Shown in pieces: positions 55,999 through 64,000 of a stretch of 64,000 nt of DNA. A program made the translations under genes and the position numbers. How positions within the stretch are numbered: the stretch's first letter is position 1; each line of letters opens with the position of its first letter. The notes below the pieces were generated by a model that was not told the origin of the DNA, did not search any database, and worked only from the letters and a program-made list of their open reading frames with translations. Origin of the DNA: an uncultured Lachnospiraceae bacterium (GTDB lineage Bacteria > Bacillota > Clostridia > Lachnospirales > Lachnospiraceae); NCBI GenBank assembly GCA_900544445.1, contig UQVK01000004.1, positions 28,093 through 92,092 of the forward strand, in the 5' to 3' direction.

Positions 55999-56658
55999 TC
56001 AGTCCGTCCCCTCCATGTTTCCTTTTTCAATGATGTATTTGCAGATGGGATTACCCGCCGCTGAAAAACGCTCTTCGTATTCTGTCATTACATTCCCCCG
56101 CGCCAGCCGTTCATCCGCATGCAGATCAAATGTTACTTCCCGCGTTTTCCATCCAGCAGGCTCAAGCTCCTCCAGCGCGAATTCAAACAACGGCCGGTTG
56201 TCCGTCTTGAACTCGATCGTCCCTTCCGGCTTCAGAATTTTTTCATATCTGGCCAGGAACTGTCTGGACGGAAGCCGCCTCTTTGCATGCCGGTCCTTCG
56301 GCCAGGGATCGGAAAAATTCAGATAAATACGTTCCACCTCTCCCGGCCCGAACACCTCCGTGATTTCTTCCGCATCCATACGGATAAAGCGAACATTGGG
56401 AAGCTCCCGTTTCTCCATCTTCTGAATGGCCCGGATCAGCACGCTGGAATATTTCTCAATTCCGATATAGTTGATCTCCGGATGAAGGGCGGCCATTTCC
56501 ATGAGGAATCTGCCCTTGCCCATGCCGATCTCAATATGCAGCGGCGCTGTCCGTCCGAACGCCTCCGACCAGCTTCCCGCATGCTCCTGCGGATCATGTA
56601 TGACAAAACGGCTCTCCGCAATCGCTTCTCTGGAGCCCGGAACATTTTTCAGTCTCAT
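55999..56658 (-). CDS. trmB: tRNA (guanine-N7)-methyltransferase TrmB
   Basis: 219 residues. SAM motif IEIGMGKGRFLMEMA, then FIRMDAEEIT and the diagnostic YLNFSDPWPKDRHAKRRL; C-terminal TEYEERFSAAGNPICKY. Makes m7G46 in the tRNA variable loop. GGAGAAAGGA precedes the ATG. Convergent with the kinase-like gene. Confidence 0.94.
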   Translation of the reverse strand: MRLKNVPGSREAIAESRFVIHDPQEHAGSWSEAFGRTAPLHIEIGMGKGRFLMEMAALHPEINYIGIEKYSSVLIRAIQKMEKRELPNVRFIRMDAEEITEVFGPGEVERIYLNFSDPWPKDRHAKRRLPSRQFLARYEKILKPEGTIEFKTDNRPLFEFALEELEPAGWKTREVTFDLHADERLARGNVMTEYEERFSAAGNPICKYIIEKGNMEGTD

Positions 56659-56769
56659 CTTTCTTTCCTTTCTCCTGTCCTCGGCAGATATTCCTGCCGC
56701 CTTTTTTGTCTCATTTTACCAGATCCCGCAGCAAAAGAAAAAGAAAATCTGAATTTTTTTTGAATTCCC

Positions 56770-56798
56770 TTAAAAACAGAGCCGGGATAGTGTATGAT
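56770..56798 (+). promoter_or_regulatory. Candidate promoter of the carboxypeptidase gene
   Basis: TTAAAA (56770-56775), 17-base spacer, TATGAT (56793-56798), about 30 bases before the start. Confidence 0.45.
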
Positions 56799-56830
56799 AT
56801 CTGTAAACCGTTGTGATCGCAAAAGAAGGA

Positions 56831-58381
56831 ATGAAAAAATTGAGAATACATTTTTCTAATAAAACGATAAATTTACATGGATCTGTTTTCCACAGACGGG
56901 CAGCCTCCATCATTTCCGCTTTCTGTGCTGTCTTCCTGTTGTCTGCGCTCGTTCCCTGTTCCGTTTTGGCAGCGCCCGCCGAAGAAACCGGAACCGATTA
57001 TGACGCGCAGGCGGAAGCGCGCAGAGAAATGACCGTGGAGTCCAACGAATGGGAAAACTGGCCCGCAGGCCCGGCCATCAGCGCACAGTCCGCCATTCTC
57101 ATGGATGCGGAAACCGGCGCAATTCTGTATGAAAAAAATATCCATGAGCAGCTCTATCCTGCCAGCATCACCAAGATTCTGACTGCTCTGATCGTCATGG
57201 AACAGTGTCCGCTGGATGAAATGGTGACTTATTCCAACGAAGCGGTAAACAGCATCAACTGGCAGACGGATTCCAACATCGGCATCAAGGCCGGAGAACA
57301 GATCACAGTAGAGCAGTCCCTTTACGGACTTCTTGTCGGCTCCGCCAATGAAGTGGCAAATGCTCTTGCGGAGCATGTCAGCGGAAGTGTGGATGCCTTT
57401 GCAGAACTGATGAATGAACGCGCGGCAGAACTTGGCTGTGTGGATTCTCATTTTGCTAATGCCAACGGAATTTTTGATGAAAATCATTATACCTCCGCTC
57501 ATGATATGGCGCTGATTGCGAAGGCTTTTTTCTCAAACGATCTGCTTTCCAAGATATCCGGAACATCAACCTATACCATTCCCCGATCTGATACCGTCAG
57601 CGAGGAGCTTCTCATCACCTGCCGGAATCAGCTTCTTCCCGGCAAATCGTATGCCTACGAGTATCTGGTGGGCAGCAAGACGGGCTACACCTCGGAAGCC
57701 CGTCAGACCCTGGTGTCCTGCGCCCAGAAGGATGGCATGAAGCTCATCTGCGTGGTCATGAAGGAAGAGTCTCCTTCCCAGTTCACGGATACGATCGAGC
57801 TGTTTAACTATGGATTCAGCAGCTTTCACATGGTGAATGTGGCCGATGCGGACAGTCGTTACACGGTGGGAAATGAGCTTTTCTTTGAGGCAGACGCTGA
57901 TGTATTCGGCAGTTCCTCTCCTCTTCTTTCCATCGATTCTGCCGATTCCATCATCCTGCCGAATACAGCGGAATATGAGGACACACAGTCCACGCTCTCC
58001 TATGATGATCTGGAGGACGAGGATGCGGTCGCGGAGATTTCCTTCACCTATAACGGTGTATATGTAGGCAGCGCCACGGTCCGGGTGGTAGACCAGGTTT
58101 CCGCCAATTCCGTTGGGGATTCGGCTTCCGGCAGCACAGGAGACACGGAATCTTCCAATGTGGATCCTTCCACCAGCCGGATCTACATCAATGTACGAAT
58201 GGTACTCATCGGTGTAATATCCTCCTATCTTCTGCTGAATTTCCTGGTCTGGCTGATTACCCTGCTTCGCAACTACAGCTTTTCCAGTCAGCGAAAGGAC
58301 CGGAAGCGGCGGAAAAGACGCCACACCCATGAAACTATCGATTATGACCGGTATTCCCGGAAGGATCCGGAGGGGTTCTGA
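56831..58381 (+). CDS. dacF: D-alanyl-D-alanine carboxypeptidase (low-molecular-weight PBP, DacF type)
   Basis: 516 residues. Signal peptide at about 25-50 (hydrophobic FCAVFLLSALVPCSV, cleavage near LAAP). Peptidase S11 domain with SxxK in YPASITKIL, SxN in VGSANEVA and KTG in GSKTGYTSEA. A Ser-rich linker, then a C-terminal membrane helix (about 460-482) and a very basic tail (RKDRKRRKRRH). Trims pentapeptides of peptidoglycan at the outer membrane face. AAGGA abuts the ATG at 56831, an awkward spacing; TTG at 56843 has better spacing and could be the start. Confidence 0.9.
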   Translation: MKKLRIHFSNKTINLHGSVFHRRAASIISAFCAVFLLSALVPCSVLAAPAEETGTDYDAQAEARREMTVESNEWENWPAGPAISAQSAILMDAETGAILYEKNIHEQLYPASITKILTALIVMEQCPLDEMVTYSNEAVNSINWQTDSNIGIKAGEQITVEQSLYGLLVGSANEVANALAEHVSGSVDAFAELMNERAAELGCVDSHFANANGIFDENHYTSAHDMALIAKAFFSNDLLSKISGTSTYTIPRSDTVSEELLITCRNQLLPGKSYAYEYLVGSKTGYTSEARQTLVSCAQKDGMKLICVVMKEESPSQFTDTIELFNYGFSSFHMVNVADADSRYTVGNELFFEADADVFGSSSPLLSIDSADSIILPNTAEYEDTQSTLSYDDLEDEDAVAEISFTYNGVYVGSATVRVVDQVSANSVGDSASGSTGDTESSNVDPSTSRIYINVRMVLIGVISSYLLLNFLVWLITLLRNYSFSSQRKDRKRRKRRHTHETIDYDRYSRKDPEGF

Positions 58382-58508
58382 GAGGTTCTCCTTTTCTCAA
58401 CGTTTTCTTTTCACATGCAGATATCACAATCGGACGATTGCCCACTCTGTGCTGAAGAAAGAATGAGCTTGTTACGTCGTTTTTATCAATATTCAGAATT
58501 TTATATTC

Positions 58509-58537
58509 TTGAATATTAGAAAGAAAAAGGCTATAAT
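58509..58537 (+). promoter_or_regulatory. Sigma-A promoter of the secreted protein gene
   Basis: TTGAAT (58509-58514), 17-base spacer, TATAAT (58532-58537). A leader of about 140 bases follows. It contains AAGGAGGGGG without a start codon behind it and a 12-codon reading frame (58650-58688) that ends in the TGA overlapping the gene's ATG. Confidence 0.75.
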
Positions 58538-58684
58538 ATAGCTGTGTCTAACGGCAACATTGCAAAGCAGTAAAAAACAGCTTATTAAGGAGGGGGCTTT
58601 TCAGACTGCACGGCAAAATTATTTCAGACACTCTGATATATCTGCCTTTATGAAAAATACAGTCAGGAAAGGAATGCAGATTCT

Positions 58685-59776
58685 ATGAAAAGAAAATTTT
58701 TTGCAGCGTTATTATGTACTGCCATGATGGCATGCAGCATGACCGTTTATGCGGAAACCAGCGCCCCGGTACAACAGGAAGAAGAAACCTCTGCGGAAGA
58801 GACTACCCCTAAACTTGACGATGTTATCACTGCTCTTTATTCATCCCCTCAGGGCATTATTGAGGTAAGCGGAAAAGTAGGTGAGGACTTTACATTTAAC
58901 GATATCACTGCCATTCCAACTTTTACCTCCGAGTGGGCAGAAGCCGAAATTATTGATTTCTCCATATCCGTTGGAGAATATACTGATGATAACTATACCA
59001 TCAATGAGAATCATTCTGTAACAATTATTCCCCAGACACCTACGGCACATTATACTTTCTGGATCAGTTCCATCACTGTGAGCAATGGTGAACAGACTTT
59101 CCAGTTTAATATTCCTTCTGACAAATATGGGGACGGAAACTTTTTTGCCTTCAGCTTCAAGGTGAGTGAAGAAACGGAACCGGAAACATCTCCAGATGAT
59201 AGTTCCGACAATCAGAATGAAGATTCTTACAACAGCAGTACGGAAGATAATAACAATGAAGAACCCGAAGAGGTTGTACCTGAAGAGCCCAAAAATGTAG
59301 TAAACATCGGAAATACCAACGTTGTTTCTACTGTAAATGGCGTATACTCTGCGGATGCGATCGACGGTCTTGCCGTCAAAACACCTTATGAGGCCGTATG
59401 TACGGCGGCCGGTATTTCCACCGCCACTACTGAAAATGAAAAAATTTCCTTATATGTCTGCGATAATCGTAACAGACTGGAACAGGATATTTTTTCTGAA
59501 GCAGCTGAGCTTATTGGCAGAAATATGATCTCCATGGTAGATGTGGATATGTATCACTTCACAGGGAACGATTGTCAGAGCGTAAAAACTGTACAGACTC
59601 CGATTGAAATTACAATGGCACTTCCTGAATGGGCTGTACAAGAGAATAAAACTTTCTCCATTCTCTGTGTTGACGAAGCAGGCCAGCTGATTATTTTACC
59701 CGACTTAGATACAAATGCAAATACAATCACTATCCAGACGACCTGTATGGGTGCCTTCGCGATTGTCGCCAACTGA
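58685..59776 (+). CDS. Unknown secreted protein
   Basis: 363 residues. Signal peptide (about 1-23: MKRKFFAALLCTAMMACSMTVYA), a Glu/Thr-rich stretch, a beta-rich domain (about 45-165), a long acidic Asn/Glu/Ser linker (about 168-205) and a second domain (about 208-363) ending with GAFAIVAN. No sortase motif, lipobox or membrane anchor, so it is likely released or weakly wall-bound. Asn/Asp/Glu content and AT-rich codons differ from neighbours. Family not recognised; the C-terminal domain resembles those in extracellular beta-sandwich proteins only in a general way. Confidence 0.65.
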   Translation: MKRKFFAALLCTAMMACSMTVYAETSAPVQQEEETSAEETTPKLDDVITALYSSPQGIIEVSGKVGEDFTFNDITAIPTFTSEWAEAEIIDFSISVGEYTDDNYTINENHSVTIIPQTPTAHYTFWISSITVSNGEQTFQFNIPSDKYGDGNFFAFSFKVSEETEPETSPDDSSDNQNEDSYNSSTEDNNNEEPEEVVPEEPKNVVNIGNTNVVSTVNGVYSADAIDGLAVKTPYEAVCTAAGISTATTENEKISLYVCDNRNRLEQDIFSEAAELIGRNMISMVDVDMYHFTGNDCQSVKTVQTPIEITMALPEWAVQENKTFSILCVDEAGQLIILPDLDTNANTITIQTTCMGAFAIVAN

Positions 59777-59879
59777 TGACTAGAGATATTACAGAGAGAA
59801 AATGACCGATGTTAAGAATTTTTCTCCCTGTTCCACGTTACAAGGATTATACTTATTTTCTTTACTTTAAGAAAAGGTT

Positions 59880-59950
59880 AAGGAGGAGATGTTCCCGCGA
59901 CGAATCTGGTCTTTGAAAAGACCAGAATTCTCCGGGGGTATCCCCTCCTT
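59880..59950. other. 71-base structured element of unknown class
   Basis: One elongated hairpin can be drawn: AAGGAGG/CCTCCTT at the base, internal loop, CCCG/CGGG, internal loop, GAAT/ATTC, and a perfect 9-bp tip CTGGTCTTT-GA-AAAGACCAG (59906-59925). No strong T-run follows on the plus strand. It lies between the secreted-protein gene and the ATPase/TOPRIM pair. It matches no riboswitch I know; it could be a terminator, a leader RNA or an element end. The rest of 59777-60110 holds an inverted repeat and the promoter listed next. Confidence 0.5.
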
Positions 59951-60023
59951 GTCTGTCCGGCGTAAAATCCGTAATAACTGATATATCCTCTGTTTTTAAA
60001 TAATTTTGATAAACATTCCATAT

Positions 60024-60086
60024 AATGATATAAAAAATATCATTTTTAACAATGTGATTGACTTTTTACAACTAAAATAGTAAGAT
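60024..60086 (+). promoter_or_regulatory. Promoter and palindrome of the ATPase/TOPRIM unit
   Basis: AATGATAT-AAAAA-ATATCATT (60024-60044), a perfect 8-bp inverted repeat, precedes TTGACT (60058-60063), 17 bases, TAAGAT (60081-60086). The repeat is suitably placed for a repressor. Confidence 0.5.
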
Positions 60087-60110
60087 AAATTCAGATATGG
60101 AGGAAATAGA

Positions 60111-61475
60111 ATGTTCACTTACATCAGACTCAAAAATTTCATGTCGTTTCGGGACGTAACATTCGATTTCCGAAACGGCCGAAAAGGCTCCAAAAAATTT
60201 GTTGCAATATATGGAGAAAATGGCAGCGGAAAATCAAACTTTGTGCGCAGTATTGATTTTCTGCGGCGGAGTATTAATCCATTTTTTCCACTCTCCAAAA
60301 TCCCGACAGATTTTTCTGAAGAATCAGATTCCATTCGAAGAATATTACAATATAGTCTTGCTCTTTCATCTAAATCTGTCAATTTTCAGAATTTTTCAAT
60401 AACCACAAATGACTGCCGTATGGTTGAATGTGAAGAAGAAACAGACGTGGAATATGGCTTTCGATACAATGATCATGAAGGCTGTTATACCATTCGTTTT
60501 ACTGATAAAATTACTTATGAAAAGCTTTACTATTTTACCGGCAGGCAGAGTGGAACCTTATTTGAACTTTCCAACCAAGATGGAAGGATTCAGAAAAGTT
60601 TCTCAGGTAAGTTGTTTACATCCCCAAAGGCAGCCTCTGAAATCCGTGATGAAATTGATAAATACTGGGGAAAGCATACCTTTCTGAGCATCCTGAACAG
60701 GGAAAAAACTGAGAAAAATGAACAGTATATCAAAGACAGCTATCTTCCGTTTCTTTTCGATGTTCTGACCATGCTTCAGGAAATGACCGTTCATTATAAA
60801 ATGACTTCTTTATCCGGCAGCGAAATTGAGGCAGGAAAACCGTCCAATATTTTAAAGAAACTGGACAGAGGGAAAATCCGTAAGAACGACGAAGCTGTCC
60901 TGAACCGATCAGAACGGATTCTTAATGACCTTCTCACCCAGCTTTATGCGGACATTAAGGAAGTTTATTATGAAAAGCAGTATGAAGGAAATGCCATCTC
61001 CTATACCCTGTACGCCAAAAAAATGATCGGCGGCAGGATTCGAAATATAGATTTTCAGCAGGAATCCGCAGGCACGCGGCATATTCTCGAAATCATCCAT
61101 TCCCTTCTCGGCGCCTTCTGCGGCGTAACGGTTGTATACGATGAAATAGATAACGGCATTCATGATCTGCTGCTTAAAAATATCCTGAAATCCATGGTTG
61201 ATCATATAACGGGGCAGCTGATTATTACCACCCACAATACCTATATGCTGGAAACCATCAACCCCAAATCTGCCTATGTCATTAACGTGGATTATCAGGG
61301 GAATAAGGATGTAAAGAGCCTGGATCAGTTTACCAGAATTCAGGGTACCAATAATCCGCGAACCATGTATCTTAAGGGTTTATTCGGCGGTGTTCCCATG
61401 ATTGATACGGTGGATTATGATTCCATCCTTCAGGAACTGACGGAAGATGAATCCGAAGAGAAGGGAGGGGAATAA
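60111..61475 (+). CDS. AAA_15/OLD-type ABC ATPase, candidate defence effector partner
   Basis: 454 residues. Walker A YGENGSGKSNFVR (about 36-48); ABC-signature-like QQESAGTRHILEI (about 320); Walker B VTVVYDEIDNGIHDLL (about 345-360) with the catalytic Glu; switch His in IITTHNTYML. This architecture (N-terminal SMC-like half with long insert, short C-terminal half) is shared by OLD, RloA and the AriA protein of PARIS. It is followed after two bases by a TOPRIM-like gene, with which it presumably forms a complex. GGAGGAAATAG precedes the ATG. AT-rich codons suggest transfer. Confidence 0.8.
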   Translation: MFTYIRLKNFMSFRDVTFDFRNGRKGSKKFVAIYGENGSGKSNFVRSIDFLRRSINPFFPLSKIPTDFSEESDSIRRILQYSLALSSKSVNFQNFSITTNDCRMVECEEETDVEYGFRYNDHEGCYTIRFTDKITYEKLYYFTGRQSGTLFELSNQDGRIQKSFSGKLFTSPKAASEIRDEIDKYWGKHTFLSILNREKTEKNEQYIKDSYLPFLFDVLTMLQEMTVHYKMTSLSGSEIEAGKPSNILKKLDRGKIRKNDEAVLNRSERILNDLLTQLYADIKEVYYEKQYEGNAISYTLYAKKMIGGRIRNIDFQQESAGTRHILEIIHSLLGAFCGVTVVYDEIDNGIHDLLLKNILKSMVDHITGQLIITTHNTYMLETINPKSAYVINVDYQGNKDVKSLDQFTRIQGTNNPRTMYLKGLFGGVPMIDTVDYDSILQELTEDESEEKGGE

Positions 61476-61477
61476 TC

Positions 61478-62095
61478 ATGGCTCCTCCCTCCTTAAACTA
61501 CACCAGATGCGCCGTACTTGTGCATGGAAAATCAGAACTTATTTTAACACAATATATCTATACGAATCTGCATCTTCCCGTAAAAATCATTTCCAGGGAT
61601 AAAGGAAAAAGCAGTATACAGATCAATGGGCTTCCGGCCTTCCTTAAAAAGAAAACATTCCACTCATTAAAAGCATTTTCCGATGAATACTCAGTTGAAT
61701 ATGATAAAAAGAACCGGTGTCTGAAAAACTTTAAGCTTTTTATCATCATGGATACAGATGACTGCGAAGAAAGCATAAAACAGAAGTACATCTCCGGCGA
61801 ATTATCTTCAGGACATCCCCTGAAGGAATATATTGTACCCATATACAATATTGAAAATCTGGAAGACGTCATGCTCAAATCCGGAATTATGGTCAAACGG
61901 ATTCCCAGTTCAGATAAAGGCAGCTATTACAGCAAAATTTTTCCCATACATACGGGTGCGGTAAGCGCAGACAGCATCAATCAGGTAAAAACATTTGCTC
62001 ACAAAATCCGGGGCATCAAAGAAACAAATATGCTGGAATTTATCGAATACTGCTTCACGTTACTGCCAAAGGAAAATTTATGGGAGAGCATCTGA
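61478..62095 (+). CDS. TOPRIM-like protein, partner of the ATPase
   Basis: 205 residues. The start LVHGKSELILTQYI resembles the TOPRIM glutamate motif (EGKTE type, here HGKSE), and LFIIMDTDDCEESI supplies the DxD pair. NIENLEDVMLKSG sits where RloB and OLD nucleases have their downstream conserved block. It may be a metal-dependent nuclease gated by the upstream ATPase, as in OLD, Gabija, PARIS or RloAB. No confident family name. GGGAGGGGAATAATC, inside the end of the ATPase gene, is its ribosome site. It ends 11 bases from the convergent exonuclease gene. Confidence 0.6.
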   Translation: MAPPSLNYTRCAVLVHGKSELILTQYIYTNLHLPVKIISRDKGKSSIQINGLPAFLKKKTFHSLKAFSDEYSVEYDKKNRCLKNFKLFIIMDTDDCEESIKQKYISGELSSGHPLKEYIVPIYNIENLEDVMLKSGIMVKRIPSSDKGSYYSKIFPIHTGAVSADSINQVKTFAHKIRGIKETNMLEFIEYCFTLLPKENLWESI

Positions 62096-62106
62096 TCCGT
62101 CCCTCC

Positions 62107-63114
62107 CTATCTCTTCTTCACCTTCTTCTGCCCCTTCGCCGCGTCCCTCCTGTGGAAAAGCTCCGCCGCGTCTTCTTCCGAAATAAACTTCGTGGTCTTC
62201 ACCGCGTAAACCCCGTCGTCTTCTGTCCTGCGGATGCGGATTTTTCCCTTCATATAGCCGTGCTGGTTGCAGAAGGAAAGACTGTAATAATGCTTACCGT
62301 TTGGAGTGAACCATTTGATCTTCCGTTTCAGGTTCCGGCGGCAGATATAGCATTTTGTGCTGGCCACCTCTCTGTCCGTAAGCAGCTGAGCCTTATCGTC
62401 GAAACGCCTGGAAATATACTTGGCATAATCGTCAAATACGATGCGGACCTCATCCTTCCGGCTCTGCGGCACCTGAAAGGTGTCGAAGGAAACCTTCTGA
62501 AGCACCTGCGGATCCTTAATCTGCTGCAATACGCCCGCTGCATAATAAGCGTCGCTCAGGGCGCGATGAAAGGCGCCGTCCTTTGGGATTTTCAGATAAT
62601 CCACGGCATATTCCAGATTCCGACGGATTTTTTTATCCTCAAAGGCGATGCTGAACAGTTTCTGGATATCATAAAACTTCACCGGTCCGCTGCCGAGAGG
62701 CTCCATTCCGTAAAACCGCATGTTCCTCTGCAGCTCCGTCAGATCCTGCGGCCCCCAGGTGGCGAACAGATACGGCACGGACGTCGTTTCCGCCAGATCG
62801 TTCTGCGCCGGTTCCTCGTCTGCATCCCCCTGCGCCGGCGCACTGCACCAGGAAAGAAATCGCCTGCAAACGCCCGGAAAGAAATCTCCCTCCTGCAGCT
62901 GTTCCATGTCCATATGGAGCAGCTGCCTTGTCATCCGGTGCATTTCCTGATAGACCTGCGGCTTTACGACCTCATGAAAGCTGCCGCCAAACTCCATCCG
63001 GCCATCCAGCTTGATTGCGCCGATCTCTATGATCTCGAAAGGGATATCCTTTCTCTGCTTTTCTTTTTCCTCATTCCCCTGATTCCATTCCAGATCCAGT
63101 ACAATATAATTCAT
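62107..63114 (-). CDS. DEDDh 3'-5' exonuclease with C-terminal zinc-ribbon-like domain
   Basis: 335 residues. Exonuclease motifs: YIVLDLEWNQ (Exo I, D and E), ATWGPQDLTEL (Exo II, D) and HRALSDAYYAA (Exo III, H and D). It resembles the KapD/Eri-1 group. The C-terminal 100 residues carry CYICRRNLKRKIKWF and FCNQHGY, a probable metal-binding nucleic-acid module, with a very basic end. Substrate RNA or DNA undecided. AAAAGGATCGG precedes the ATG. An insert of about 20 acidic residues (ADEEPAQNDLAE) sits before Exo II. Confidence 0.82.
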   Translation of the reverse strand: MNYIVLDLEWNQGNEEKEKQRKDIPFEIIEIGAIKLDGRMEFGGSFHEVVKPQVYQEMHRMTRQLLHMDMEQLQEGDFFPGVCRRFLSWCSAPAQGDADEEPAQNDLAETTSVPYLFATWGPQDLTELQRNMRFYGMEPLGSGPVKFYDIQKLFSIAFEDKKIRRNLEYAVDYLKIPKDGAFHRALSDAYYAAGVLQQIKDPQVLQKVSFDTFQVPQSRKDEVRIVFDDYAKYISRRFDDKAQLLTDREVASTKCYICRRNLKRKIKWFTPNGKHYYSLSFCNQHGYMKGKIRIRRTEDDGVYAVKTTKFISEEDAAELFHRRDAAKGQKKVKKR

Positions 63115-63133
63115 GAGCGCCGATCCTTTTCGT

Positions 63134-64000
63134 CTACGCCTTTCTGTCCAGCTTCTTTTCCAGTTTTTCCGCCATTTCCTTCATGCAGCCCTCTTCAAAG
63201 GGAAGCTTCAGCCCCACTTCGGGTATCATGCTGGTGAAGAAATCGGAGGCGGAAAGCCTGCAGAGCTTCAGATAGCTCTTCCAGGCGGCCTCATAGTCCT
63301 CATCCATCCACAGTTTATACTCGAAGGCCACGGTCTGCGCGATTACATAGTCGATATAATAGAAGGGGAAGCTGTAGATATGGTGCTGCTGCTGCCAGTA
63401 GCCTCCCTCTCCGAAGAAGGGATCTCCCTCATAATCCAGATGAGGCTTATATTCCTTCTCCAGTCTGCTCCACGCCGCCTTTCTTTCCTCGGGCGTCAGT
63501 TCGGGATTCTCATAGACGATATGCTGGAACTCATCCACCATACAGCCGTAGGGGATGAACATGCAGGCGTCCTCAAAATGCATTTCCCGATAGGCGTCAG
63601 CTCCGTCCCCGAAGAACCATTCCATCCATCTTTCCGTGAAAAATTCCATGGACATGGAATGGCATTCCGCCGTCTCCATGGTGATGTCCGCATGCTCCCG
63701 AATGGGATCCTTTCCGGAAAGATAGCCCTGGAAGGCATGGCCGCATTCATGGGTGATTACATCCACGTCCCCGCTGGTTCCGTTAAAGTTGGCGAAGATG
63801 AACGGCGCGTGATACAGCGGAAAATAGGTCATATATCCGCCCACTCTCTTGTCCTTGCGGCCAAGCACATCAAACAGACCGTTCTCCATCATGAAGTCAA
63901 AAAATTCCTTTGTCTCCGGGGACAGCTCCTCATACATCCGCTGTCCGGCCGCCAGGATCTCCTCCGGCGTTCCCGTGGGGTTGGGATTTCCCTCCTTAAA
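63134..64000 (-). CDS. M3 family oligoendopeptidase, C-terminal part
   Basis: The frame is open to the right edge, so the N-terminal half lies outside the window. The zinc-peptidase motif THECGHAFQG (HExxH variant HECGH, as is normal for oligoendopeptidase F-like enzymes) is followed by the third ligand region ITMETAECHSMSMEF and FPFYYIDYVIAQT. Cytoplasmic oligopeptide degradation is the family role. The stop at 63134 lies 19 bases from the exonuclease start, so the two are probably cotranscribed. Confidence 0.9.
   Translation of the reverse strand, partial: FKEGNPNPTGTPEEILAAGQRMYEELSPETKEFFDFMMENGLFDVLGRKDKRVGGYMTYFPLYHAPFIFANFNGTSGDVDVITHECGHAFQGYLSGKDPIREHADITMETAECHSMSMEFFTERWMEWFFGDGADAYREMHFEDACMFIPYGCMVDEFQHIVYENPELTPEERKAAWSRLEKEYKPHLDYEGDPFFGEGGYWQQQHHIYSFPFYYIDYVIAQTVAFEYKLWMDEDYEAAWKSYLKLCRLSASDFFTSMIPEVGLKLPFEEGCMKEMAEKLEKKLDRKA

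Overview
The window looks like the chromosome of an anaerobic gut Firmicute of the Lachnospiraceae type (class Clostridia). The evidence is a moderately GC-rich gene set with strong AGGAGG ribosome sites, radical-SAM activases, reverse rubrerythrin with desulfoferrodoxin under a PerR-like gene, thiolase, two MutS2-type proteins, a large Alu-domain SRP RNA beside tadA, a tRNA without encoded CCA, and two GH2 glycosidases. No complete prophage, CRISPR array or intact insertion sequence is visible. AT-rich islands mark likely acquired DNA: 1-520, 26780-27980, 43450-44500 and 58400-62095.

Left part (1-25000). A partial AT-rich gene abuts the 3' end of an RlmD-type methyltransferase that appears to have lost its usual tail. 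A minus-strand operon follows (an HtrA-like protein without catalytic residues, YhaM, the methyltransferase). Next come a small unknown gene with a long hairpin-rich leader, a NUDIX hydrolase, mutS2, a two-component system, a pRiA4b-type protein, a radical-SAM protein, SRP RNA plus tadA, an NrdG-type activase, an XRE regulator, thiolase, an HD-family protein missing its HD core, a beta-helix protein, a second MutS2-like ATPase without Smr domain, a GNAT, and a second two-component system.

Middle part (25100-46000). PerR, rubrerythrin and desulfoferrodoxin form an oxidative-stress cluster. After a decayed AAA_14/DUF4143 ATPase comes the most coherent pathway of the window: cysD and a cysN-cysC fusion, which make PAPS from sulfate, followed directly by a sulfotransferase, with glycerol dehydrogenase and an acyltransferase-like gene behind. 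No sulfate-reduction gene is nearby, so the sulfate is probably used to sulfate a product. Then come adenosylhomocysteinase with a tandemly duplicated structured leader, a GNAT, an HTH-methyltransferase fusion, MgtC, beta-galactosidase, an rRNA methyltransferase, a decayed YhcG/DUF1016 nuclease with its XRE gene, and an HTH-PurM fusion.

Right part (46000-64000). A Crp-family regulator is divergent from a TIGR04076 gene. Then DNA repair genes (ogg, alkD-like), an Lrp regulator, a gamma-carbonic-anhydrase-like protein, an Rpn/PD-(D/E)XK family protein, tRNA-Pro, a short-chain dehydrogenase, beta-glucuronidase, thioredoxin, a cytidylate-kinase-like protein, trmB, a D-Ala-D-Ala carboxypeptidase and an unknown secreted protein. 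An AT-rich two-gene unit of an ABC-type ATPase and a TOPRIM-like protein resembles two-component phage-defence systems. The window closes with a DEDDh exonuclease and the 3' part of an M3 oligopeptidase.

Several genes share a short GC-rich hairpin set directly in front of the ribosome site, which looks like a genome-specific leader design. All assignments are from reading the sequence; no database search was run.
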